Below are positions 44,903-54,774 of a stretch of 64,000 nucleotides of DNA, in pieces. The notes under the pieces are model-generated. The model saw only the letters and a program-made list of their open reading frames with translations. It was not told the DNA's origin and ran no database searches. Origin of the DNA: Valencia hispanica (Eukaryota; Chordata; Actinopteri; Cyprinodontiformes; Valenciidae). The position numbers were made by a program, and so were the translations under genes. The stretch spans positions 8,838,149-8,902,148 of the forward strand of contig OY747721.1 of the NCBI GenBank assembly GCA_963556495.2, given 5' to 3'. Within the stretch, counting starts at the first letter, position 1, and every line of letters starts with the position of its first letter.

Positions 44903-45055
44903 TTTAATTTATTTATATAGCACAAATTAACAATATGCAAACTCCAAGCAGAAAGACCCCAGTCTGGGATTCAAACCCAGGACCTTCCTGCTGCAAGGCA
45001 ACAGTGCTACCAACTGAGCGGTATGTGCATCTCCATATCACCAGGCCGCCCCGGA
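44903..45055 (-). mobile_element. tRNA-headed SINE
   Basis: On the reverse strand GGCGGCC... leads to an A-box-like CTCAGTTGGTAGCACTG and a B-box-like GGGTTTGAATCCC, the internal RNA polymerase III promoter of a tRNA-derived SINE. The tail 'TTTGTGCTATATAAATAAAT' resembles L2 LINE 3' ends. A 20-odd-base stretch between head and A box looks like a later insertion. Confidence 0.7.
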
Positions 45056-45387
45056 AGGAGCCCCTTCCGGCTCTTTTCAGGTACCAAACGAGTACCAGTC
45101 TTGGGGTATGTTCTGGTACATGGAAATGGCCCGGCAGAGTCATTGGGTGGGAGCTGAAGTTAACCCATGCTGACTGGTTGTAACTCAGAGGGCAATGAAC
45201 AGACATCGCTAAACAACTGGCTTTGTAAAGTAAAAGAGTTGCTGTCGAAGCAGTGTAAACCAACATTGCAAGCAGAAACGCGGCAATCGTCCTTATATCG
45301 TCCATTATCGATCTCTTGTTATTCTCAGCTGCTGTGGGTGCCTCTGATAAGTGACACCACAACAAACCGTCGCAATATGCGAACATG
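45056..45387. repeat. Dispersed repeat family B, copy 3, internally inverted
   Basis: 45060-45245 matches copy 2 in the opposite orientation ('TGGTTGTAACTCAGAGGGCA', 'AACAACTGGCTTTGTAAA'), whereas 45295-45430 matches copy 2 in the same orientation ('GATCTCTTGTTATTCTCAGC', 'TTATGGAGACACAACGGCTG'). So one part has been inverted. Confidence 0.4.
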
Positions 45388-45667
45388 CTTAAAGGGACAA
45401 TTATTTATGGAGACACAACGGCTGAGAGGACTGGGACAGCTGATTTTTCCCTGTCACCTTCCTCTAGTGGAAACTAACCTAACAAGGCTCATTTTTAATA
45501 ACATAAATACAATTTGAAAATAAAAACCTTAAAGGGACAATTATTTATGGAGACACAACGGCTGAGAGGACTGGGACAGCTGATTTTTCCCTGTCACCTT
45601 CCTCTAGTGGAAACTAACCTAACAAGGCTCATTTTTAATAACATAAATACAATTTGAAAATAAAAAC
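45388..45667. repeat. Exact 140-bp tandem duplication
   Basis: The unit beginning CTTAAAGGGACAATTATTTA occurs at 45388-45527 and again at 45528-45667 with no difference that I can see. The absence of mutations implies a recent event, or an assembly artefact. Confidence 0.9.
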
Positions 45668-46660
45668 CTTTAAGCGGGTCTTGAATATACTTTTCATTAT
45701 GCCAGTATTTCTGGATTCATGTGCTTATTGGACTGATGTACTATTTTATTCTTAAATGTTATGTTTCTATTAGCTTTAAATGGAAATCTTCATAATTAAA
45801 AGAAAGAAAGGCTTTAGAAGTTCAGTCCCTGAGTATTTAAGCTATACAAAGTGCTTAGTCTAATAAACTGAGTTACTGAAATGCATGAACTTTTAATAGT
45901 AATCTAATTGGTTGAATATGACTGTATATTGTCTTGAGGCCCTTCACGAAAAACATCACATATTATTACAGAAATGTGTCAAATCATCTTCAAAATAATC
46001 CATGTGCACTATGTAAAAAGAGAGTAAATAGATCATTGCTGGAAATTTGTTACCAACAAGATATCAAAAGGCTTGTTTACGGGGCGGTTTTTCTTATCTG
46101 GGAAGTCTGGAATCTGGGACAAACATTTTGGGTGAAGCACCAAAGAGGGAAATAATTGCTCAGTCTTAAAGTATTATAATGGTTCTTTAGAAAAAATATG
46201 AAACAAAGTAGTTTCATTTCACCTAAACCTTTGATTAGATTAAAACATTATAATTGCAGTTTTTCATTAGAATGAAAACATCAAAAAAAAAAAAAAAGGG
46301 GCCTTGAAGTAAAATATTCTGGGTGCTTTGAAAGTAACTTTTTAATAGCCTGGTCCAACCACAGCAGGGATGCAAAGCAATTTCTCTGATTTTGCTTTTT
46401 TTGGCACTCATTTTGGTCCCAGCATCTCTTTATCAAATACCCCACTTGGTATTTGACCCCCCACCAATGCCCGATTATCAGTTCCATGAATTCTTCCCCT
46501 CCTTTCCCCTGAAAGGAGATATGTATTGTGGGGTTGTCAACATGAGTTCTTGTTATGGGGCTAAGTAAGTGTAAAATTGACTTTCGGCCAGAATGTGACA
46601 ACTCAGTGAAACCAATTGAGGTTAGAGTCTCCAGGCTTTTAATTTCACTGCATGCTTGCA
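45668..46660. other. No gene recognised
   Basis: AT-rich. A 126-codon reverse frame (46281-46661) shows no domain; an A-run lies at 46284-46298. Confidence 0.3.
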
Positions 46661-46681
46661 TGAGTGAGTGAGTGAGTGAGT

Positions 46682-46740
<59 letters not shown>
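46661..46740. repeat. (GAGT)n and (GA)n microsatellite
   Basis: Six GAGT units followed by a long, once-interrupted GA tract. Confidence 0.95.
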
Positions 46741-46743
<3 letters not shown>

Positions 46744-46999
46744 GAAATCAGTTGAAAATTTCAAGCTGAAGATACAATTACCCTTCATGACCAAACCCGA
46801 AAATAAAAAGCTATGTTTTCTTGTGTGTTCATGAACACGCGCCTCAGAGGTCCTCAGGAATGCCAGATAAGAGTTCTGCTGTGTAACCACCTCCAGCGGT
46901 TGCAATCCAGGAGAACTTAATTGATTTAAAGTAAAGCTATTAAATGAAAAATATGATGATCATATTTGCTAATATAACAACAAACGTTATTGGCATTAA

Positions 47000-48416
47000 A
47001 GGGGACATATTATGCTAATTAAACTTTTTTCATCCTTTTGTTAAGCCATTTGGGTCTCTGCTGCCTCTATAAAAACTCCAAACATGGATAAAAGCCATCC
47101 ATCCATTTATTTTATTTTTGCAAATTTTTGAGGTCAGAAAACTTGTGCTTCTACAAGCCATTTGAAAAAGTGCCTTATTGTGATGTCACAATTAGCTTAA
47201 TTTGCATATAACCGCTCATCACCTCTCAAACTCATCCCCCAACTGTCAAAAAACGCCTCTCACCTGTTAAACCCCACCCTCCAGTTCCAATTTTATACAA
47301 TTCTCATATGTGGCAAACTTGCAGCCTAGTAACAATGGTGCGTTCCATTTACCTTGGAAGTTGGAACTTGGAGCTGGGTTGGAAGTCATGTCCTAGGAAA
47401 TAGCGTAGTCAACGTAGTCGGATAGGTCGGGATACCAATATGCCGGTGCCCAGGTAGCAATGGTTGGTAGTAGTTCTTATAGGGCTGGGCAATATAGCCT
47501 CAAATCTATATTACGATATAACCTGAAGCATGTGCAATGTATTCTTCTCTTTATATATGTGAAAATGACAGTTTAGGAACATTCTCACTTTCCAGATACA
47601 TTGCAGCAGAACAACTTCAAAACAGTGTAGAATGCGAGTTAAAGAACATATTGTGCAAAATGCGTTTAAAAATAGTCAAATCTTTTTCCCAAAAATGCAA
47701 CACAAAAATTCTCACAACATAAAGACGAAGATATTCTAAATAAATTAAAAGCTAAATGTTATATAACCCCCCCCCAAAGTTCAGAATAGTCAGCCTTCCT
47801 AGTTACTTATTTATAAATTTACTATCACACAAAAATAAAATTGTACATATTTGACTTAAAAATGCTTCAAGTTCAACAGGTTTTTTCCATTAAATGGAAA
47901 ACACAAATTTTAAACGTGCAATATGTACTGTAAAGACTATAATAACAGAACATGATTATTTATCCTCCTTGATGACAGCTTGATGACATCATAGAAATGC
48001 GTAATCGCGGTAGAGCGTTACAATCAAAATATCTATCGTTGGCTAAATTGATATAATTTCTCCCTTATACCTTTTGTATTACCCACCAGTAACATTTTAC
48101 AAACATAATTTAAAGCTGTACCTTCCATATGCAAACACCACTTTTATTTTGTTAAGTTTAGAGTTGCACATTCTTACTAGTTAGTGTCTTGTAAAATAAA
48201 CATATTTCCAACACAGCTATTATTGTTGATGCGAGAAGCGGCCAAATTAAAAGTGAAAGTTGGAGCCTCCAAACAGTTCATTGGACTGAAATAGTCAACA
48301 ATTGAGCTGGTGAGATCGATTTATGTGAGTTATTTTGTGCAAAGAACCACACTAACATGTTTTGTACAGACCATAAACCTATTATAACTTGTTAAAAAAG
48401 AGGCATAATATGTCAC
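47000..48416. mobile_element. TTAA-target DNA transposon
   Basis: Left end AGGGGACATATTATGC after TTAA (46996-46999); right end, read inward, GTGACATATTATGCC before TTAA (48417-48420). TTAA duplication fits piggyBac or Kolobok groups. No transposase frame. A hAT-like insertion is probable at 47487-48050. The ends belong to a repeat type common in fish. Confidence 0.75.
47487..48050. mobile_element. hAT-like insertion
   Basis: Begins AGGGCTGGGCAATATAG and continues with 'CTATATTACGATATAA', the typical start of a fish hAT family. The other end may be 'AAAATATCTATCGTTGGCTA', a decayed inverse. No 8-bp duplication could be confirmed. Confidence 0.4.
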
Positions 48417-48420
48417 TTAA

Positions 48421-49724
48421 ATAAAACATAAACATAATTTTAAACAATCATTGTGTTGAAAGTGTAATCAACTTTTCATTATGCAAGTATTTGTCCTATT
48501 TTGTCACGTAAATGACAAATCCAGGAAAAGTCAACGTGATCGAGGGTGACTGTGGGCCTGCGTGAAGAGTGCAATCCAAAGATTTTCATACTGGCTTCCT
48601 GCAGCCACGTCTTGAGGTGTACCTGGAAAAGACATTTAATCCTACATTTTCTATAGAGCTGACAAGCTCTTTATCAGTGTATGGATGTGTCTGTTTGTGA
48701 GTGTTACTTTGTGTGATTGTTACTTTGTGTGTATTTGAAATAACTGAATATCTATCCTGATTAAAGAATTAAACAAAAACAAAAATATTCATCAACTGAT
48801 TGCATTTGTTATGTACAGTAATTTCCCCCCATTATTTGCCAGTAGATGTAATAAATGCATTTCTAAAAAATGTCAGATGATTTCAACTTTTTAAAATGCT
48901 CCTCTCAGCCAAAAATACAGCTCGGTGCGTTTTTTTTTTTTTCCAAAGGGCAAGCCTCTCCTGTTTTAATGGGAAAAAACTTTTAAAAGCATCTGCAAAT
49001 TATCTGTTTTTCGACAACACAGGAGTGAGGCTGATGCTTGCGCTAGGCTCAAAGGAATACGTATCTACAGAGAAGAAGAATAACTGATGAAATGGGGAAA
49101 ACAAGTGCAAAGATGGAAGAGTCTGACCAAAAAGATAAAAAGACTAACATGGTGGAGACTGAAATGTTCCATTTTTAATAGTATAAATAAGTGAATGAAA
49201 ATAAGCAGAAAAAGAGACACAGAGGAGAGCCAAGATTGCAGATGTCATCTTGAATGATGAGCTGACATTTCCACCAGGCCCCGCTAATGCCGTCTCACTG
49301 CTGACACTGCTACTGCTCATGCAGAAATGCACATAAATTCACCTACTGTCTTCACTGTTTTTTTCCCCTCTGTACATTTACACACCTGCTGTCTCATATT
49401 TATACTTAAGCTCTTTTTCATCCCTCTTTTCGTTTTCCACATAAACCAATATCTTAGTGACAACATCCACGAGGTCGTTATTGTATAAATCAAATGATTT
49501 TCCTGCTTACAAAGTCCTTGGTTTTGTTTTATTGTCACACTTAGATATTTCAGATTTTCAAACAAATTTTAACATTAGAAAAAGATTAACCAAATACATA
49601 CAAAAAGTTTTTCAATTTTAGCTACATTTATTACTGCCACAATCCTAGGGTTGGTTTTTGGTTTTCTTTGTTTATATTCATCCTGCCGCGCTGATTTCAT
49701 ATCCCTGTGTTCAGTATTCTTAAG
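48421..49724. other. No gene recognised; one weak exon candidate
   Basis: AT-rich. On the reverse strand 48622-48479 is a 47-codon open stretch preceded by a good acceptor (pyrimidines then TTTTCCAG) and ending in TAA ('VHLKTWLQEASMKIFGLHSS'). I do not recognise it and found no partner exon. Confidence 0.25.
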
Positions 49725-50098
49725 GTGTTGCCATATTAGTTCTTTTCTGTTTTTTGTGTGGATTTAGTGTTAGTCTTTTCCTGTTTGGTGTTAAGTTTCT
49801 TTGTGTTAATTATTCTACCTTCCCTCAGTTCCTTCCTTAGGTTCTCCCCCAGCTGCTCTGCATTCTGTTGATTGCACTCACCTGGTTCCCATACCATAAT
49901 CGGATCTTCTATAGTATTTAAGCTCTATGGCTTCTTTCTCTCACTGCTGTATTATGCTGTTGCTGTCACCCTGGTTCCTGTGTGTTTTTCCTCTTGTTCT
50001 TTAGGTCCACCATTTTCATCATTAAATATGATCTCTTGTATGCTTTTGCCTCGGTCCTGTTGCCGTTTGGGTCCTCATTAACAACCTCCAAACTTGAC
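49725..50098 (+). mobile_element. LTR-like block (possible solo LTR)
   Basis: Begins TGTTGCCATATTAG and ends 'AACAACCTCCAAACTTGACA', with TATTTAAGCTC near 49915 as a TATA-like element, pyrimidine-rich sequence after it, and ATTAAA near 50022 as a possible polyadenylation signal. That order is what a gypsy LTR would show. No internal region next to it, so a solo LTR is the best guess. Left boundary uncertain. Confidence 0.45.
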
Positions 50099-50734
50099 AA
50101 TTATGGATGCTAAGGTCCGTGTTTCTAAAACAATAACAAGAAATAGACTAGGCAAAAATGGCATCTATCACTGCTGAAGGAAAAGAACAAATATCTGTCT
50201 CAGATTTGACAAAAACACATACTGATGATCGTTAAAGACTTTTGGCAAAATAGTCTGAACAGTGGTTAAACAAAACTGTAAATTAAATTTTTTTTCTCTG
50301 GTACATCTGACCTAAACCTAAAAGCACTTAAAAAATCATCCCAATAATAAAACCGTGTGGTGTGCGGCCACACTGCAATGAAGGGACACCACGCACAAAC
50401 CGATTTTACTCACCAAAGACCCAAGCTTAGATGAGAAATGTCAAAAAACCTGACAGGATAAAGGATGATCAGTAAAGTCAAAGGAGTAAGTAAACATGCT
50501 GGCCGAGGAGGAGGTATTGACAATATTTGTGGAGCAGTTTGGACAGAAGAAAAATGACACAAAAAGAAAAGGCATCGCACAGAGGAGTGAAGAGAGGAGG
50601 AGCAGGGGCTTTACTTGCTACACAAAGACATGGAAGTGAGTTTTCTTTTTTTCTTTTCACTCGGAAATGTTACACACTTTTCTCTGATTCATTTCTGTTT
50701 TTATGTGTTCATGGACTGCGGTCAAGTGACCCAA
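50099..50734. other. No gene recognised
   Basis: A 103-codon forward frame at 50527-50838 overlaps a MITE and has no recognisable domain. Confidence 0.3.
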
Positions 50735-51285
50735 CGCTTGGAAATGAGGCTATGTGCACACGTAGCCGGTTTAAAAAAAAACGAATATCCTTACCACCTC
50801 GTTTAAAAAAAAATCTCCGTCCACACCTAACCGCATAAGTGTGTTGTTAAGCACATTCATAGACATGCCAAACCTGTAGGGGGCAGTAGTTCCCCCAAAT
50901 CCTATCCACTCTAGAGTAACTTTTTATGCTCTAACTTCTACATAGAGCAGTAATTGAGCTTGTAAAAACAAGCAAGCAAAAAGCGCTTGGACATTCGATG
51001 ATGCCAACACATCTCTGAGGGCATAAATGCTGTTTCTGAGAGTAAACACAGGTCGCACAAGTGATGTCAGAGCATTGTTGTCGCAGAAAGTGACATTGCG
51101 GAGCCGAAAACTCTGGTAATTTCTGTCCACACGCAAACGCTTAAAACGGAGAAAACACAAATCTCTGCTTTGGCCGGAGATTTTAGAAATAATAGTTTTC
51201 TGTGATAAAAACGGGGTTTTCGTGTAAATGAGAGGCCAAACCGCAGGGAAATGTCTGTGTTTTTCCTACGATAAACGGGGCCTGA
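50735..51285. mobile_element. Diverged Harbinger-like MITE
   Basis: Left AGGCTATGTGCACACGTAG and right, read inward, CAGGCCCCGTTTATCGTAGG are weak inverted ends. Internally 'TCGTGTAAATGAGAGGCCAA' parallels 'ACGTGTAAACGAGAGGCCGA' at 33352 in the better MITE, placing both in one broad group. No coding frame. Confidence 0.5.
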
Positions 51286-53639
51286 TAATAGAGACTTCCA
51301 AGATGTGTGCTGCCCATCACCTCGCTTTCTGATTGACTACATGTCATATTCAATAGGGTGCATACTCGTTTGTCTTCATAACACACGACACACACAATAT
51401 CAGGCCAAAACAGTCCCAACATGTTGAATAATCCGTCCTTCCAAGCAGACCAGAGCAGTCTGAAGAAACCACACATGGCAGGAATATCTGTCACGATTTT
51501 CTTAAGACCCATTCCGATAATCGGGGGGGTTTTTGCGATTTTTAAAATTTTTTATTGAATTGACTGATTCTAATAAATAGCATCAAACACACAGAAATGG
51601 TGAAAAGTCATTCCGAACTTAGCTCACAGACCCTCTAATAGGACATTAATCCTAAAGTCCTAACATTTCAGCAGTGATTTAGCCCTATCCCTCTATCAGA
51701 AAACTAAAACATGCTTCAATGGATTTTTTTTCACAGAAAGTTAATGCAGGTAGGATTTATATACTTCTGAAAATGTTCCATTAAGTGCAAAATGAAGTTC
51801 TCTTTTTGTGTCTTTGAAGATTTGTGGGCTATGATCAAAGGCAGGGCTCTGAGCCTTTTTGCTGCCATCATGGAGAATCCTCTCGACTCTAAACATTTTT
51901 GTGTGTGTGCATGTGTGTGTGTATGTTTCAGCTGTATCAATAGTCGAAAAACTTTCTGCTCTTCTGGAAATGTTATGGCCCTGGGGCATGCAAAAGTTAT
52001 TTTAACATAATTTTAAAAAGAAACACACAGCTGTCAGTCTGAGAATATAATTATGTTTAGTCTGTAGTTAACAAGGTTTTCACCTGACCCTGCAGTTGAT
52101 TGTATTGTGTTCCATAAAAATCCAATAAAAACTGGCATGTGGAGCTTAATAATCCACCATCCTCAAACTGCAATCACAGTGTTAAACCCAATTCATTTTA
52201 AACCTGACTGAATAGCACTGAATTTTCTTTTCTGTTATTATTTGGTTCGAGAGCATCAAGGCAAACAAATGAGGCAGAATCCGTCCCGAGGGCCATACCG
52301 TTGGAGGACGCTGATTCCTTGTTGTCTTAATTAAAACTCAGTGAACAGACACAAATCATCTTGGCCCCCAAAGTCTGTAAACGAAACACCACTGGGGAAA
52401 ATAGTTTTCAAGCTAATAATTATCTTGATTTTCAAAGTCTACAAACCTTTCTGGGAGCGCAAAACAAAATGGGTGATTACAACTTCATTTAGGGAAAAGA
52501 CTATTGATAGCGCCATCAATTACCTATGAATTAGAGATCATTTAAATTATAGACTAATGTATTCAAAGGAAAAAAATGGATGGGGGAAAATGGATCCAGA
52601 GGTTTAATACTCTTCTTCCTGATCCAAACCTGTACTATAAGGGAATCTACAAGCTTTTGTCAGACTAAATCACAGAAGAACGTTTCATGAATCTATATCA
52701 TGAAAAGCTAAGACAGCTTTGAAGGCACAAGCTGATCTACCACAGTTCCAGGTATACCTAATGAAGTGCCCAGTGAGTCTAAACTGATATTTCTTTGGTA
52801 AATAGCAATGCCTGTTTATAACATTTTGTCACTGACAGCGAAGAAAGCGAAAGATGACAGGAGGTTTTTCCGTCCTCCGGCGTTCTTCCCGACAATGGTG
52901 TTGTTCCAAAAGCGAATGGCTATTTCTGGAACTAGCTTTTTTTAATGTATTAAATCTAATTTGTTTTGAGATTTTTGTCAAACTGAACTGTCTAAATCAG
53001 CTTGTATTGCCTCTGTACTTGAACTTTGCCCAGATAAGTTCGGAACACAGCAAATTATTCCCATTTTAGCTCAACTTCAGAGGCCCTGTACAGTGTTTTA
53101 GATTTATTTTAAAATGTTATTGATCATTTTTAAGTGAGTTTGGGCAACTGCCCAGCCAAACCTCTCAGGGCAGAACTCATTCAGTCATTTTGCATTTAAG
53201 GTTCAAAAATAACCCTTACTCTACAGTTTGATAATATCTGAACCTGTTTTACCACAGTTTGGGATCATTAGATAGTTTATTTTGAAGTGAAAAAGTCAGC
53301 GCAAGTTTGTTTTATCTCTACTGTGCTTTCTATAGGGCTTTATGAAGAATTTCTATAAATGCATAACTATCAAGTGGAAAGAAAGAAATCCATGGTTTTC
53401 AAAATGTAATTTCAAATGAAAAACTCAAACTTGATTCATTTGCACTCAGCCCTTAGGGTCAATTCTTTATAGAGCCATTTCTCAATCCAGATACAGCTGC
53501 AGTCATGTCTCTACCGATTATGTAAATCTGAAAATTGGATGCTTTTATGCCATTCTTTGTAAAATAGATCAAGTTTAGTCAGATAGTTACATCTCTGATT
53601 TTTAAAGAAGTAGTTTTGGTAAATATTCCAAATTGGATT
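51286..53639. other. No gene recognised; mostly unique-looking DNA
   Basis: I see no repeat ends, exons with splice context or RNA genes. A T-rich stretch lies at 51536-51560 and a short GT tract at 51899-51922. Confidence 0.3.
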
Positions 53640-53945
53640 TAGATGGCCATCATAACACATGATCCTTTGATCTGAATCTAGACCTAAACTCTGGCTGTAT
53701 GTTTTCGGGTCTTTGCCCTGTTGTAATTTAAACCTCCACCTGCAGACTCAAGATTTTTGCAGCTTCTATCAGTTTTTATTCTAGGTTTGCCCTGTATTTA
53801 GCTCCATCCATCTTGACACTAACTCTGACAAGCTTCTTTGTCGTGGTCAAAGAAAAGCATCCCCACAGCATGATGCTCCCATGACCTTGTAGTGCCAGTG
53901 GTGTGTTAATGGTTATGTGTTGGTATTACAGCTCAGCGTTTTGCC
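53640..53945 (-). pseudogene. Tc1-type transposase remnant
   Basis: Reverse strand reads 'IMLWGCFSLTTTKKLVRV', 'VKMDGAKYRA' and further on 'LNYNRAKTRKH', the segment around the second catalytic Asp region of a Tc1 transposase. Ends not seen. It abuts the 3' tail of a LINE. Confidence 0.6.
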
Positions 53946-53965
53946 ATTTAACCAAAAGGCTCAAT

Positions 53966-54774
53966 TAACAATCAATCAATCAAACTTTATTTATAAAGCG
54001 CTTTTCATACAAAATTGCATCACAAAGTGCTTTACAGATTAAAATGACCCCACATAAAACTACATTCCCATCCTTCCCCTACAGATTTAAAAGCATGATC
54101 ACAGTTATAGCCCCCTCCCCCCAACTCAGCTCCCATGCACACACACAGTTAAAAGCAACAGTAAAAAGGACATTGGGCCGAGTGCAGATGAACCACTGGA
54201 ACAGAGATTAAGATAACAAATTAAAATATAATGGCTTGCATTTATATAGCGTTTTCAAGACTCTCAAAGCGCTTTACAACTCCATTATTCATTCACTCTC
54301 ACATTCACACACTGGTGGAAGCAAGCTATGATTATAGCCACAGCTGCCCTGGGGTAGACTGACAGAAGCGAGGCTCCATCGGCCCTTCTGGCCAACACCA
54401 GTAGGCAAGGTAGGTGAAGTGTCTTGCCCAAGGACACAACGACATGTAGCAGGTGGAAGCTGGAATCGAATCCACAATTTCTGGGTTGCAGGCTCTACCA
54501 CAACTCTACCACTGAGCTACAGCCGCCCCGTAAAATATAAAGATAAACAGTAAATAAATGTGATTAGATTAGATAGTAAAACACTGATAAAATATAATCA
54601 TTCATCACATTTAAAAAATATTAAAATAAAGAGTAAATAAGTATGAGATTATATAGTAAAACACTGAAAACATTTTAACACTGATAAAATTTAGAATAAT
54701 TTAGTGTAAAACATTGATAAAGTTTGATCAGGTAAAACATGCAGAGCAATTAAGCATATACTAATAAATAATAA
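53966..54774 (-). other. 3' UTR and (ATTG)n tail of L2-type LINE
   Basis: On the reverse strand the LINE ends 'AAAAGCGCTTTATAAATAAA' then GTTTGATTGATTGATTG at 53966-53990, the characteristic tail of this group. Upstream UTR (54060-54220) matches 44690-44800 of the forward copy. A SINE is inserted at 54232-54530. Confidence 0.75.
54232..54530 (-). mobile_element. tRNA-headed SINE, full length, in LINE 3' UTR
   Basis: Reverse strand: head GGGGCGGCTGTAGCTCAGTG with an A-box TAGCTCAGTGG, a B-box GGATTCGATTCC, a conserved centre 'GTCCTTGGGCAAGACACTTC', and a tail 'AAAACGCTATATAAATGCAA'. The 10-mer taaaatataa is repeated at both edges (54222-54231 and 54531-54540). The tail resembles that of the host LINE, as expected if L2 machinery moved it. 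Confidence 0.85.

Noticed and set aside
44925..45055. Possible tRNA gene
   Set aside because: Same reason: SINE head with a distorted A-box spacing.
54232..54530. Possible tRNA gene on the reverse strand
   Set aside because: A and B boxes are part of a SINE with LINE-like tail and target duplication; no cloverleaf with paired acceptor stem ending in a terminator.
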